From assembly GCF_000004195.4 (NCBI RefSeq), contig NC_030680.2:7421995-7485994 (forward strand): a DNA stretch of 64,000 bases, in the 5' to 3' direction. Of the stretch, positions 43,641 through 53,636 are shown piece after piece. The DNA comes from Xenopus tropicalis. Lineage: Eukaryota > Chordata > Amphibia > Anura > Pipidae. Below the pieces are notes generated by a model that was given only the letters and a program-made list of their open reading frames with translations, did not search any database and was not told the origin of the DNA. Position 1 is the first letter of the stretch. Each line of letters begins with the position of its first letter. The position numbers and the translations under genes are program-made.

Positions 43641-44097
43641 TTCCTTCAAAAAGTAGGAATAAATCCCATTTTATATGCTGAAATCCAGCGGCAAAACTGT
43701 TCTTCTCTTTCTGCATCATTTGAAATCCTGGCAGGGGAGGAGGGACTAAAACACTGATGTTACAAATTGTAATAACTTCTCCGCAGCTTACAGACAGCCT
43801 GCAGGAACTACATAACCCACAATGCATTGCACTGGGATGTTCCTTTCCTTATTGACATCACGTGTGCGGCAGGGAATTGTGGGATTGGGAGGAGGCAGGC
43901 TGAAGGCAGGCTGAGGACAGGCGACTACTGTTACATTTTGAGTCACAAAGTAGTCAGCCAAATCAGCATGGGAACAGGGGGCGGGGCTTAGGGAACTGTT
44001 CCAAATCATATTATTACATTAAAGATCATGAAAAGGCTGTAAGTTGCTTGAACTAATGTTTTACGTTTGGGTTAAGTTCCCCTTTAATATCTGACTG
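43641..44097 (-). mobile_element. T2-like MITE ending TTCCCCTTTAA, carrying ZNF143-like and RBPJ-like words
   Basis: The right end GGGTTAAGTTCCCCTTTAA has the TTAA-type terminus. Inside, AACTACATAACCCACAATGC at 43807-43826 followed by ATTG is close to the ZNF143/SBF motif, and GGGAATTGTGGGATTGGG at 43871-43888 resembles a second, opposed copy. The left boundary is uncertain. Confidence 0.5.
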
Positions 44098-44149
44098 TTC
44101 CCCGAGATTGATGGTGGGATGCGGAAGGCTAAACAGCTGCTGTGTAGGT

Positions 44150-44400
44150 TTAGGCAGAAGAATGGAATTCTCCCAATTTGTTACTGCTTTTATCTGTCCA
44201 GGAAGGTGCTGAACTCGGCGCCCCAGTGGGCCGGAACGTACAGGTAGGTCCGGGGGCGACAGGTTGAGCAGTTGTGATAAACACGGCCGCTGGATTGGGT
44301 CTCAGCCGGGGTGTCCACAAGGGCACGTATTTAGCAAAATCTGCATTCCGCATCGCAGTAAGCAAAGCGTTTGCCAGCACGTCGCCGACCGCCATTAATC
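44150..44400 (-). pseudogene. Possible decayed exon, unrecognised
   Basis: The minus strand is GC-rich and protein-like in two frames. Frame one reads GDVLANALLTAMRNADFAK, then YVPLWTPRLRP. An overlapping second frame reads RVYHNCSTCRP and TYLYVPAHWGAEFSTFLD before a stop. A frameshift between them would give one continuous domain-like peptide. No GT donor follows FLD. I do not recognise the family, and chance coding texture is possible. Confidence 0.2.
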
Positions 44401-44510
44401 AATGTACAATCAAGCGCTGCTTCCCACGGATTCCTGTTCCGATGTTACAGTCCCCTGAAACACACGATCTAGAGATGAACCAACTGAGTTTCTGCAGTAT
44501 TTGTAATCAG

Positions 44511-45325
44511 TAGTGACGGGTGAATTTCTTCGCCATGGACTCGCAGCAAAATCCCCGAAACTGCGCCAAAAATACACAGCAGAAAAAATTTGCCAAGACA
44601 AAAAAGTTGCCAAGAAAAAAATGTGTCGGAGACAAAAAGTCACCAAGAAATAATGTCTCTGAGACAAAAGGTCGCCAAGAAATAATGTCTCGGAGACAAA
44701 AAGTGGCGAAGAAATAATGTCTCGGAGACAAAAAGTGGCGAAGAAATATAGTCTCGTAGACAAAAAGTCGCCAAGAAAAAAATGTCTGGGAGACAAAAAG
44801 TCGCCAAGAAAAAATGTCTCGGAGACAAAAAGTCGCCTAGAAAAAATGTCTCGGAGACAAAAAGTTGCCTAGAAATAACGTCTCGGAGACAAAAAGTCAC
44901 CAAGAAAAATGTCTGGGAGAAAAAAATTTGCCAAGAAAAAATGTCTGGGAGACAAAAAGTCGCAAAGAAATAATGTCTCGGAGACAAAAAGTCACCAAGA
45001 AAAAAATGTCTCGGAGACAAAAAGTCGCCAAGAAAAAATGTCTCGGAGACAAAAAATAGCCAAGAAAAAAGTCTGGAAGACAAAAAGTAGCGAAGAAATG
45101 TCACGGAGACAAAAAGTAGCCAAGAAATAATGTCGGGGAGACAAAAAAGTCGCCAAGAAAAAACACCCATTAACTTGTATTTGGAGTGAGAAAAACAGTT
45201 GTGCGTGAAAAAAAACGGTTGCGTGTAAAAATTGTTGTGCGTAAAAAAGTCGCCCATTGACCTCAGTGTGTCTAGCAGTTTCGTGAATTTTTCGGTGAAA
45301 TGGGACAGATTCGTACTCGTCACTA
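44511..45325 (+). mobile_element. hAT-type MITE, GATGAGCG family, with 32-bp internal array
   Basis: It begins TAGTGACGGGTGAA and ends TCGTACTCGTCACTA. The flanking 8-mers GTAATCAG (44503-44510) and GTAACCAG (45326-45333) agree at seven of eight. Instead of the 21-bp GGGCGACAAAA array it has a 32-bp array at the same internal location. Near the right, GTGCGTGAAAAAAAACG words remain. Confidence 0.93.
44620..45165 (+). repeat. 32-bp internal minisatellite, about 17 units
   Basis: Unit ATGTCTCGGAGACAAAAAG plus TCGCCAAGAAAAA. GTCTC-G-GAGAC is a small palindrome in every unit. The same unit, reverse-complemented, makes the stand-alone array at 49001-50073. Confidence 0.95.
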
Positions 45326-46283
45326 GTAACCAGTTAATGTAGAAGGGGCCCAGTATGCCTTAATCAGGGGTGCAAATCCTGCTTCCCTCCATAAAAATGC
45401 CTTAAGGTAATACGGGTTATACTGGTAATATGGGTTAGGGGCGGGTTGTTATATCATTTTGGGGGTGGGGCTATGATGTAAGGGGTGAGGAAATGGGCGG
45501 GCGTGGATGGAGCCAGAAAATGGGCAGGGTTATAGGCAGAGCGGTGGGTGGCCCGTGGCTATAAAGGGTCATCGGCAGTGTGTGGGGATTTAAAGGGCAA
45601 GTACATTGCCAGTAAATTTGTAATAACAGTGCCACCCCTGGCTGGTGAATTACCGGGTAAAATACTGGCCAGGGGCAACCATACTTGTGATCCTCCTGCA
45701 TATAAATCTAATGGTGTGGCCCAGGGTTAGCAGGGCCATCATTAACAGCCCCTTCAGCCCCTCAGACAGGGTCTACTGCTCCCTACTGATACCCAATGGC
45801 TTTACCCATAGGCTTTAACCCCTAATAATAGACTGGTTCTAATCAGCCAGAAAATGGGTGGGGTTATAGGTAGAGCAGGGGGTGGCCCGTGGCTATAAAG
45901 GGTGATCGGCAATGTAGGGAGGGTCAGGGAAGGGTGGGGGATTTAAAGGGCAAGTACATTGCCCGTAAATTTGTAATACTGGTGCCAACCCTGGCCGGTG
46001 AATTACTGGCTACACTGGTCAAATACTAGCCAGGGGCAACCATACTTGTGGTCCCCTAAATCTATAGGTGTGGCCCAGGGGTAGCAGGGCCATCATTAAC
46101 AGCCCCTTCAGCCCCTTGATACCCCATGGCTTTAAACCCTAATAATAGACTGGTTCCAATCAGGTACCATTGGGTAACCCGTGACTGAGTAACCCTATAC
46201 GCCTCCCCTTCAAAGCGGCCAAAGGTGGAAAAACACCAAGACCCCGAACATTAACCCTTCGCCCACACCTATTAGTTAATCAT
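45326..46283 (+). repeat. 334-bp tandem duplication of a dispersed-repeat-like segment
   Basis: AGCCAGAAAATGGGCAGGGT at 45511 and AGCCAGAAAATGGGTGGGGT at 45845 start two copies about 334 bp apart. They share GGCCCGTGGCTATAAAGGGT, GGCAAGTACATTGCC and TAATAATAGACTGGTT. The second has a small internal expansion (GTAGGGAGGGTCAGGG) and lacks one segment after CCCCTTCAGCCCC. About 15% divergence by eye, so not recent. Confidence 0.85.
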
Positions 46284-46970
46284 TAGTGATAAGTGAATCT
46301 GTTCCGTTTTGCTTCGCCGAAAAATCCGAGAATCTTTGAAAAGATCCGCGAAACGGCGAAAAATGCGCGAAACAGCGAAAATGTCGTACGAAAAAAAAAA
46401 TTGTTGCCCGTGACTATTCCTTTGTCGCCCGCGGCTATTATTTTGTCGCACGGCTATTGTTTTGTCGCCCACGGCTATTGTTTCGGCACCCGCGGCTATT
46501 ATTTTGTCGCCCGCGGCTATTATTTAATCACGTGGCTATTCTTTTGTCACCCGCGGCTATTATTTTGTCGCACAGCTATTGTTTTGTCGCCCACGGCTAT
46601 TGTTTCGTCGCCCGCGGCTATTATTTTGTCGCCCGCGGCTATTATTTCATCGCGTGGCTATTCTTTTGTCGCCCGCGGCTATTATTTTGTCGCACAGCTA
46701 TTGTTTTGTCGCCCACGGCTATTGTTTCGTCACCCGCGGCTATTCTTTTGTCGCCCGCGGCTATTATTTTGTCGCACAGCTATTGTTTTGTCGCCCGCGG
46801 CTATTGCTTTGTCGCCCGTGCTATTATTTTGTCGCCCGCGGCTATTATTTTGTCCCCCGTGGCTATTCTTTTGTCGCCGTGTCTTTTTTGATGCCAGTGA
46901 CAATTTTTGGAAGTGCGTCTAATTTTTCCGCAGCGAATCCATGCCTGCCGAAACATTTTGCCCATCACTA
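46284..46970 (-). mobile_element. hAT-type MITE, GATGAGCG family, with perfect 8-bp target duplication
   Basis: It begins TAGTGATAAGTGAATCTG and ends CATTTTGCCCATCACTA. The flanking 8-mers are identical: TTAATCAT at 46276-46283 and 46971-46978. 46405-46875 is the 19-21-bp array (CGCGGCTATTATTTTGTCGCC). An inverted, rearranged copy of its left part plus flank is found at 47476-47854. Confidence 0.95.
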
Positions 46971-46978
46971 TTAATCAT

Positions 46979-47269
46979 TAAGGGAAATGGCGCGGGGATC
47001 ACAACCCGATTTGCTGGAAGTCAGGTTAATAGGAACAAAGTGGAGTTCTGGTGCCGGAGGAGTCAGAGGAGGGTTCCGCCGAGCGCTATCATTAGTAAGG
47101 CTCTAATTACCCTGAATCTGCTCACAGAAGAACACTGTAACCCAGATAGAAACACCGGGCTGATCCGTCTTTTGCGGTCACAACAATCCGCGGCTCCTAA
47201 TTAACTTTTCTGTCTGAGCCCAAAGCCTCGTTAATAACCGCAATCTTAGTGACAAATTATTATTAAGAA
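46979..47269. other. Single-copy stretch
   Basis: It contains GCTCTAATTACCCTGAATC, CTCCTAATTAACTTTTC and GTTAATAACCGCAATC, homeodomain-rich words in a moderately CpG-containing context. No repeat was recognised. Confidence 0.3.
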
Positions 47270-48158
47270 TTAAAGGGGACCTGTCACCCACACATAAAAA
47301 AAGCTGTATATTAAAAGTTCTTTACAAATGAAACCCAAATTTTTTTTTAATTAAATCATCCATACCTGTTATAAATGGATTTAAAAATCTGAGCTGTCAA
47401 TCATATATCACCTGCCCCGCCTCTATGCCGAAGGCATAGAGGCGGGGCAGGCGATATATGATTGACAGCTCAGATGAACAATAGCCGTGGGTGACAAAAC
47501 AATAGCCGCGGGTGACAAAACAATAGCCGCGGGCGACAAAACAATAGCTGTGCGACAAAATAATAGCCGCAGGCGACAAAAGAATAGCCACACGATGAAA
47601 TAATAGCCGTGGGCGACAAAATAATAGCCGCAGACGACAAAATAATAGCCACGCGACAAAATAATAGCCGCGGGCGACAAAACAATAGCCGTGCGACAAA
47701 ATAATAGCCGCAGGCGACAAAAGAATAGTCACGGGCGACAAATTTTTTTTTCGCACAACATTTTTCGCCGTTTCGCGGATCTTTTCAAAGATTCACAAAT
47801 TTTTGGCCAAAGTGAAACGGAACAAATTCGCTCATCACTAATGATTAACTAATAGGCGGGGCAGGCGATATATGATTGACAGCTCAGATTTTTAATTACA
47901 ATTACTTTCACTTTCCATACAGCACTTCCTAGATAGCAACTAGATGGCAAATGAATACGATTTAGGGGAGATACAAAGCTTTGCCTTAAAAACAAGGTAC
48001 ACAAAATGGCGCCGGCCTGCTGGCTGTGACTGTAAATTCCAAGAGTGAAGGGGAACAAAATGAAATAGTTTATACAGTGTAAGTAAAGTTTATTTTGCTC
48101 AACCAACATGATAGAAAAGGATTTGGAATTATTTCTTAGGGTGACAGGTCCCCTTTAA
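47270..48158 (+). mobile_element. T2/Kolobok-type MITE, family c, with an internal insertion
   Basis: The outer ends TTAAAGGGGACCTGTCACCC and GGGTGACAGGTCCCCTTTAA form a perfect 20-bp inverted repeat with TTAA outermost. The interior includes a short palindrome CCTCTATGCCGAAGGCATAGAGG (split as CCTCTATGCC/GGCATAGAGG) at 47420-47442. A 379-bp foreign segment lies at 47476-47854. Confidence 0.93.
47476..47854 (-). mobile_element. Rearranged hAT MITE fragment plus host flank inside a T2 MITE
   Basis: It holds about 13 array units, a CGCCGTTTCGCGGATC word, the terminus TTCGCTCATCACTA and then ATGATTAACTAATAGG. That last piece is the reverse complement of 46268-46283, the unique flank of the hAT MITE at 46284. 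The insertion is bracketed by a 35-bp direct duplication of T2 sequence (47441-47475 and 47855-47889). Confidence 0.88.
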
Positions 48159-48610
48159 CGTATGGCAGGAAAGGATCTGATGAAGGGAATGAGTGTGACG
48201 CCTTCGTCTGTATTTACTTACCCTTTAAACAGCAGCAACATGCTGTTGTGAGCCAATGGGCTGTGTTTATAATGTATGGGGCAAAGCTGGTAGGGGCCCA
48301 AGGCAAGCAGCACTGAAGGTCGTCGCGCCATTTGCCCCACCCACCCAGCCCATTGGCTCAGACAGAAGAGGTACATGCCCCTACACTGTTGTACCCTAGG
48401 CAACTGCCTCTCCTACCTACCCCTGGTGTGTAGAGCAAATCAATGGATGCCGAGCTCCCTGCTTTGTGCACTCGTGGGTTGGCAGGGGTGCATACAGAAG
48501 GGGCAGTAGGTAAGTGGCACAAAGGTATCCCTGTGACCCCCCCCCCCCAACTTGCTCTTTATTTTAACTCCAGGGGGCTACAAGGTACTGGGGAGCTATA
48601 AAAAAAACTG
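48159..48610. other. Unassigned intergenic sequence
   Basis: It contains GAGCCAATGGGCTG (48250) and CAGCCCATTGGCTCA (48346), an inverted pair about 95 bases apart, and a C-run at 48538-48549. No family was recognised. Confidence 0.35.
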
Positions 48611-49002
48611 GACACAGAGCCGGATTTCTAATGACGGCGCCCAAGGGCCACCCCCATTCCCCCCCACTCAGGATCGCGCCCATGGGGCTTATTTAAAGAG
48701 CACTTGAGCCTTTTTGGACCTAACGTTGGACTGGAAATCCAGCACTAGGTACAGAGAGCAGTGCCAACCAAGCTCAAAGGAGCCCGGTTCTTACTGCCCC
48801 CATAGGGCAAACATCAAAAAAAGAACCCCCTGTGGCCCCCAGCACTCTCTATGACACTTATATTAGGAGATGAGAAGGTAGTGGGAGGGCCCCCCATGAA
48901 TACTGTGCTGCCAAACCAGGTGCCAGTGTATTCATGGGGGAATCCAGGTCTCTGAGCTCAGAAATCCACAGCTATATTTTATTATACTGAGTAGGGAGCA
49001 CA
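48611..49002 (+). repeat. 392-bp direct repeat, left copy
   Basis: It runs from GACACAGAGCCGGATTTC to GTAGGGAGCACA and matches 50072-50462 at about 92% by eye. It contains GGCGCCCAAGGGCC and GGGCCCCCCATGAATAC. The start ACAGAGCCGGATTTCTAATG resembles a known dispersed Xenopus repeat. Confidence 0.92.
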
Positions 49003-50073
49003 TTATTTCTTGGCGACTTTTTAGTCTCCGAGACATTATTTCTTGGCGACTTTTTGTCTTCGAGACATTATTTCTTGGCGACTTTTTGTCTTCGAGACAT
49101 TATTTCTTGGCGACTTTTTGTCTTCGAGACATTATTTCTTGGCGACTTTTTGTCTTCGAGACATTTTTTCTTGGCGACTTTTTGTCTCTGAGACATTATT
49201 TCTTGCCGACTTTTTAGTCTCCGAGACATTATTTCTTGGCAACTTTTTGTCTCTGAGACATTATTTCTTGCCGACTTTTTAGTCTCTGAGACATTATTTC
49301 TTGGCAACTTTTTGTCTCTGAGACATTATTTCTTGCCGACTTTTTAGTCTCCGAGACATTATTTCTTGGCAACTTTTTGTCTCTGAGACATTATTTCTTG
49401 CCGACTTTTTAGTCTCTGAGACATTATTTCTTGGCAACTTTTTGTCTCTGAGACATTATTTCTTGCCGACTTTTTAGTCTCCGAGACATTATTTCTTGGC
49501 AACTTTTTGTCTCTGAGACATTATTTCTTGCCGACTTTTTAGTCTCCAAGACATTATTTCTTGGTAACTTTTTGTCTCTGAGACATTATTTCTTGCCGAC
49601 TTTTTGTCTTCGAGACATTATTTCTTGGCAACTTTTTGTCTTCGAGACATTATTTCTTGGCGACTTTTTGTCTTCGAGACATTTTTTCTTGGCGACTTTT
49701 TGTCTTCGAGACATTATTTCTTGGTGACTTTTTGTCTTCGAGACATTTTTTCTTGGCGACTTTTTGTCTCTGAGACATTATTTCTTGCCGACTTTTTAGT
49801 CTCCGAGACATTATTTCTTGGCGACTTTTTGTCTCCGAGACATTATTTTTCTTGGCGAATTTTTGTCTCGGAGACATTATTTTTCTTGGCGGCTTTTTGT
49901 CTCCAAGACATTTTTTCTGGGCGACTTTTTTTGTCTCGGAGACATTATTTTTCTTGGCGGCTTTTTGTCTCCAAGACATTTTTCTGGGCGACTTTTTGTC
50001 TCGGAGACATTATTTTTCTTGGCGACTTTTTGTCTCCGAGACATTATTTCTTGGTGACTTTTTGCTTCCGAGA
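49001..50073 (-). repeat. 32-bp minisatellite, about 33 units, stand-alone array of a MITE unit
   Basis: The unit ACATTATTTCTTGGCGAC + TTTTTGTCTTCGAG is the reverse complement of the 32-bp array inside the hAT MITE at 44511. Between about 49190 and 49600 units alternate as a 65-bp dimer (GCCGACTTTTTAGTCTCC / GGCAACTTTTTGTCTCTG). No hAT termini flank it; 392-bp direct repeats do. Confidence 0.97.
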
Positions 50074-50462
50074 CACAGAGCCGGATTTCTAATGACGGCG
50101 CCCAAAGGCCATCCCCATCATTCCCCCTCAGGATTGCACCCATGGGGCTTATTTAAAGAGCACTTGAGCCATTTTGAACCTAACATTGGACTGGAAATCT
50201 AGCGCTAGGTGCAGAGAGCAGTGCCAACCAAGCTCAAAGGAGCCCTGTTCTTACCGCCCCCATAGGGCGAGCTTCAAAAAAGGAACCCCCTGTGGCCCCC
50301 AGCACTACCTATGACACTTACATTAGGAGACAAGAAGGTGGTGAGAGGGCCCCCCATGAATACTGTGCTGCCGAACCAGCCGCCAGTGTATTCATGGTGG
50401 AATCCATATCTCTGAGCTCAGAGACCCACAGCTATATTTCATTATATTGAGTAGGGAGCACA
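50072..50462 (+). repeat. 392-bp direct repeat, right copy
   Basis: Same order as 48611-49002, with substitutions scattered throughout and no large indels. After GTAGGGAGCACA it continues into single-copy sequence (ATGCAAAAACATGG) where the left copy enters the 32-bp array. Confidence 0.92.
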
Positions 50463-50540
50463 ATGCAAAAACATGGCAGATTTTGGGTGTTTTTTTGCAC
50501 TTTGCACCCCACTTTGCAGTAAGTTCATGGCTCTCTAAGA

Positions 50541-50719
50541 CAGGGGTGGGTAAACTTTTTGGTTTAGGGGTCACATTGACTTACAGACGGGCTGGCCGTT
50601 TCAGTTCCTCAATCTGTAGATGCCAAGTCTTGCGTGATGAGACTTGCGGAGTCGGGGGGCCGGATTAAGAAGACCAACGGGCCGGACATGGCCCGCTGGC
50701 CGTAGTTTGCCCACCCCTG
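50541..50719. mobile_element. hAT MITE with CAGGGGTGGGTAAAC termini
   Basis: Ends CAGGGGTGGGTAAACTTTTT and GTAGTTTGCCCACCCCTG are inverted. The flanking 8-mers CTCTAAGA and CTCTACCA match at six of eight. GGGCCGGA-CATGGCCCGC is subterminal. Charlie/hAT-like by end sequence. Confidence 0.88.
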
Positions 50720-50800
50720 CTCTACCAATGATGGAGGTGAGAGTTTTTGGTTGGGTGCCCAGTTTTGCTCTCCTCAGCGCTCGAGCATTGAAGCCTTAAT

Positions 50801-51239
50801 GTCTAGTACTGTCTAGTAATGTCTAGTACTGTCTAGTACTGTCTAGTACTGTCTAGTAATGTCTAGTACTGTCTAGTAATGTCTAGTACTGTCTAGTAAT
50901 GTCTAGTACTGTCTAGTACTGTCTAGTAATGTCTAGTACTGTCTAGTAATGTCTAGTACTGTGTAATGTCTAGTACTGTCTAGTAATGTCTAGTACTGTC
51001 TAGTAATGTCTAGTACTGTCTAGTACTGTCTAGTAATGTCTAGTACTGTCTAGTACTGTCTAGTACTGTCTAGTACTGTCTAGTAATGTCTAGTACTGTC
51101 AAATAATGTCTAGTACTGTCTAGTACTGTCTAGTAATGTCTAGTACTGTCTAGTACTGTCTAGTACTGTCTAGTAATGTCTAGTACTGTCTAGTAATGTC
51201 TAGTACTGTCTAATACTGTCTAGTAATGTCTAGTACTGG
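50801..51239 (+). repeat. 10-bp minisatellite, about 44 units, two alternating unit types
   Basis: Units are GTCTAGTACT and GTCTAGTAAT in irregular alternation, with two interruptions (GTGTAATG near 50960 and GTCAAATAAT near 51108). CTAG and AGTACT palindromes recur every turn of the helix. There are no AATAAA or coding features. Confidence 0.97.
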
Positions 51240-51251
51240 AAGGGGATAAAG

Positions 51252-51540
51252 CAGGGTCAGACTGGGGTTTGCAAGACCCACCAGGGCTGCTACCCCATGG
51301 GCCCCCATACCCCCATTGAGGCCCCCCTGCAACCTGCCCAATTACCCATAGCCGGCCCCGCATGAGTGTGTATCTTATACTTACTTTTGCTGCAATAGAG
51401 CAGGGCAGCGGGGGATCAATGGGGAGGGCATGCAGGGATTGGGTCTGGATTGGTGGGGCCCATGAGGGTGGGGCCAACCAGGTCTTTTTCCTGTTCTCTC
51501 ACTGGCCCAATCCCTGGGTTCTAGGAGGGTCCAAGCCAAT
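51252..51540 (+). mobile_element. CAGGGTCAGACTGG dispersed element
   Basis: It opens CAGGGTCAGACTGGGG and carries CCCACCAGGGCTGC, CCATGGGCCCCC and GGTGGGGCCCATGAGG. Related to 9098-9360 at the start and in the GGGCCC-rich body. The right boundary is approximate. Confidence 0.45.
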
Positions 51541-52190
51541 AAAGGCTCACCTAAAGGGAAGGAAAAACCCCAACACCACTTTTCTTTTGACATGGGGGGG
51601 GATGATCATTATGTATTTAATGCACAGTATAAAGGTAAAGAATTCCCCCCGTATTAAGGCACAAAGGGATAAATAGAGGACGCCCTGTTTGAAAGACAGA
51701 ATTACAAGGGAACAAAGAGACGCAAAGGCGCAGCGGGGGGCACAGGCTCTCCCCTCGTCTCCCAGACCCCTCGCTGGATCTCCAGACAGACCCTGGCAGG
51801 GCAATTATTATGATCTATGTTTTTTCTGCTAATTACAATCTTTTTTTCCAGAGCAGAAACACAATTTGTTACTTATCAGTGTCCCCCAGCAGGCGCCGCC
51901 AACTGTACCGGAACCCACGCTGGGATGGATTTTATTAGCCTTACAGAACCTTGTCTGTGGCGTTCTCCTTAGCGACCCCGTAGTCTGATCCGTGTACTAA
52001 ATATGGAGTTACAAATGAGGCCTGTTTGAAGGGTATTAAAGTGTCTGGGACTCCATTATTACTGGGATTGTTCCTCCTAAAACTTTCTGAAAGCTCCAGT
52101 GGTTTCACTCGGCCCTTTAATCCAAACACCAGCAATTAGGACCTTTCTGTATTATAGTATATACATAATGCTTAGGAATTTATAGCAGAG
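51541..52190. other. Single-copy stretch
   Basis: No repeat was recognised. CTGCTAATTACAATCTTTTTTTCC near 51826-51849 and CAGCAATTAGGACC near 52130 are homeodomain-like. Short minus-strand frames lack motifs. Confidence 0.3.
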
Positions 52191-53090
52191 CAGGCAGCAA
52201 CCCCTTCCTGTCTCTGCCCCTATATATTAGGTACTTACCTAGTGCTACCAACCCCTATTTCTGTAGGGAAATGAGAGCAGGGCAGGCAGTAACCCTTCCA
52301 ACACTTTCCCCTGTCTCTGCCCCTATATATTAGGTACCTACCTAGTGCTACCAACCCCTATTTCTGTAGGGAAATGAGAGCAGGGCAGGCAGTAACCCTT
52401 CCAACACTTTCCCCTGTCTCTGCCCCTATATATTAGGTACCTACCTAGTGCTACCAACCCCTATTTCTGTAGGGAAATGAGAGCAGGGCGGGCAGTAACC
52501 CTTCCAACACTTTCCCCTGTCTCTGCCCCTATATATTAGGTACCTACCTAGTGCTACCAACCCCTATTTCTGTAGGGAAATGAGAGCAGGGCAGGCAGTA
52601 ACCCTTCCAACACTTTCCCCTGTCTCTGCCCCTATATATTAGGTACCTACCTAGTGCTACCAACCCCTATTTCTGTAGGGAAATGAGAGCAGGGCAGGCA
52701 GTAACCCTTCCAACACTTTCCCCTGTCTCTGCCCCTATATATTAGGTACCTACCTAGTGCTACCAACCCCTATTTCTGTAGGGAAATGAGAGCAGGGCAG
52801 GCAGTAACCCTTCCAACACTTTCCCCTGTCTCTGCCCCTATATATTAGGTACCTACCTAGTGCTACCAACCCCTATTTCTGTAGGGAAATGAGAGCAGGG
52901 CAGGCAGTAACCCTTCCAACACTTTCCCCTGTCTCTGCCCCTATATATTAGGTACCTACCTAGTGCTACCAACCCCTATTTCTGTAGGGAAATGAGAGCA
53001 GGGCAGGCAGTAACCCTTCCAACACTTTCCCCTGTCTCTGCCCCTATATATTAGGTACCTACCTAGTGCTACCAACCCCTATTTCTGTAT
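52191..53090 (+). repeat. 103-bp tandem array, about nine units
   Basis: AGTGCTACCAACCCCTATTT starts at 52241, 52344, 52447, 52550, 52653, 52756, 52859, 52962 and 53065, exactly 103 apart. Inner units are nearly identical (one CAGGGCGGGC variant); the first and last are diverged, as expected if the array grows from the middle. Confidence 0.97.
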
Positions 53091-53628
53091 GGAGAGCAGA
53101 GAAGGCAGTAACCAGACATTTCTGCCAAACATTGAAATTTTCAGATCATGGAGTGAATGTTTTGACGAAACAAATTGCAGTCGTTCCTGGATTACGTGTG
53201 CGGCACAAGCCGGGGATATGGTGATGCACCTGTTGCCGTTGGAAACAAAAACCCAGGGCTTATTATAAGAAATGTTAACTTGACTCGTGGGAAAAGTGGT
53301 CTGATGTGCTGAATTTTGCATCCAACCCATAGCGTTTCCATCATCCCCCCTCCCTTCCCCATCAAACTGTCTGGTAATTGAAGCACAAGAGAATAAAAAG
53401 TTATTGCTACTGAGAAACACCTTCTCCTGCTTGGGTTCGTACTATACAATGAAGGGCTGGAGGAGAAGACATCTCTTGTCTGCCCATTTTAGATGTTTTA
53501 ATCGTGGTCAGCAGGTTGCGGATTAGGCAGTTGCAGGTTGGGTCGTTTAGTGTGGAGACCATTAATGGTGAGATTACAATACCAATATACAGTCTGACCA
53601 AATGTTGGATCTCAAAGTTGGACTTGAA
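53091..53628. other. Unassigned intergenic sequence
   Basis: A 113-codon minus frame (53079-53420) and others overlap with no motif. No repeat was recognised between the 103-bp array and the hAT MITE. Confidence 0.3.
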
Positions 53629-53636
53629 GTGGAAAA

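Noticed and set aside
44640..45323. 227-codon minus-strand frame rich in FLGDFLSPRH words
   Set aside because: A product of the 32-bp array in the hAT MITE; the same kind of words appear in all frames of the related array at 49.0-50.1 kb.
48611..50462. Full LTR retrotransposon with 392-bp LTRs
   Set aside because: The interior is only a 32-bp array, the repeats lack TG/CA ends, a primer-binding site and a polypurine tract, and no coding sequence is present.
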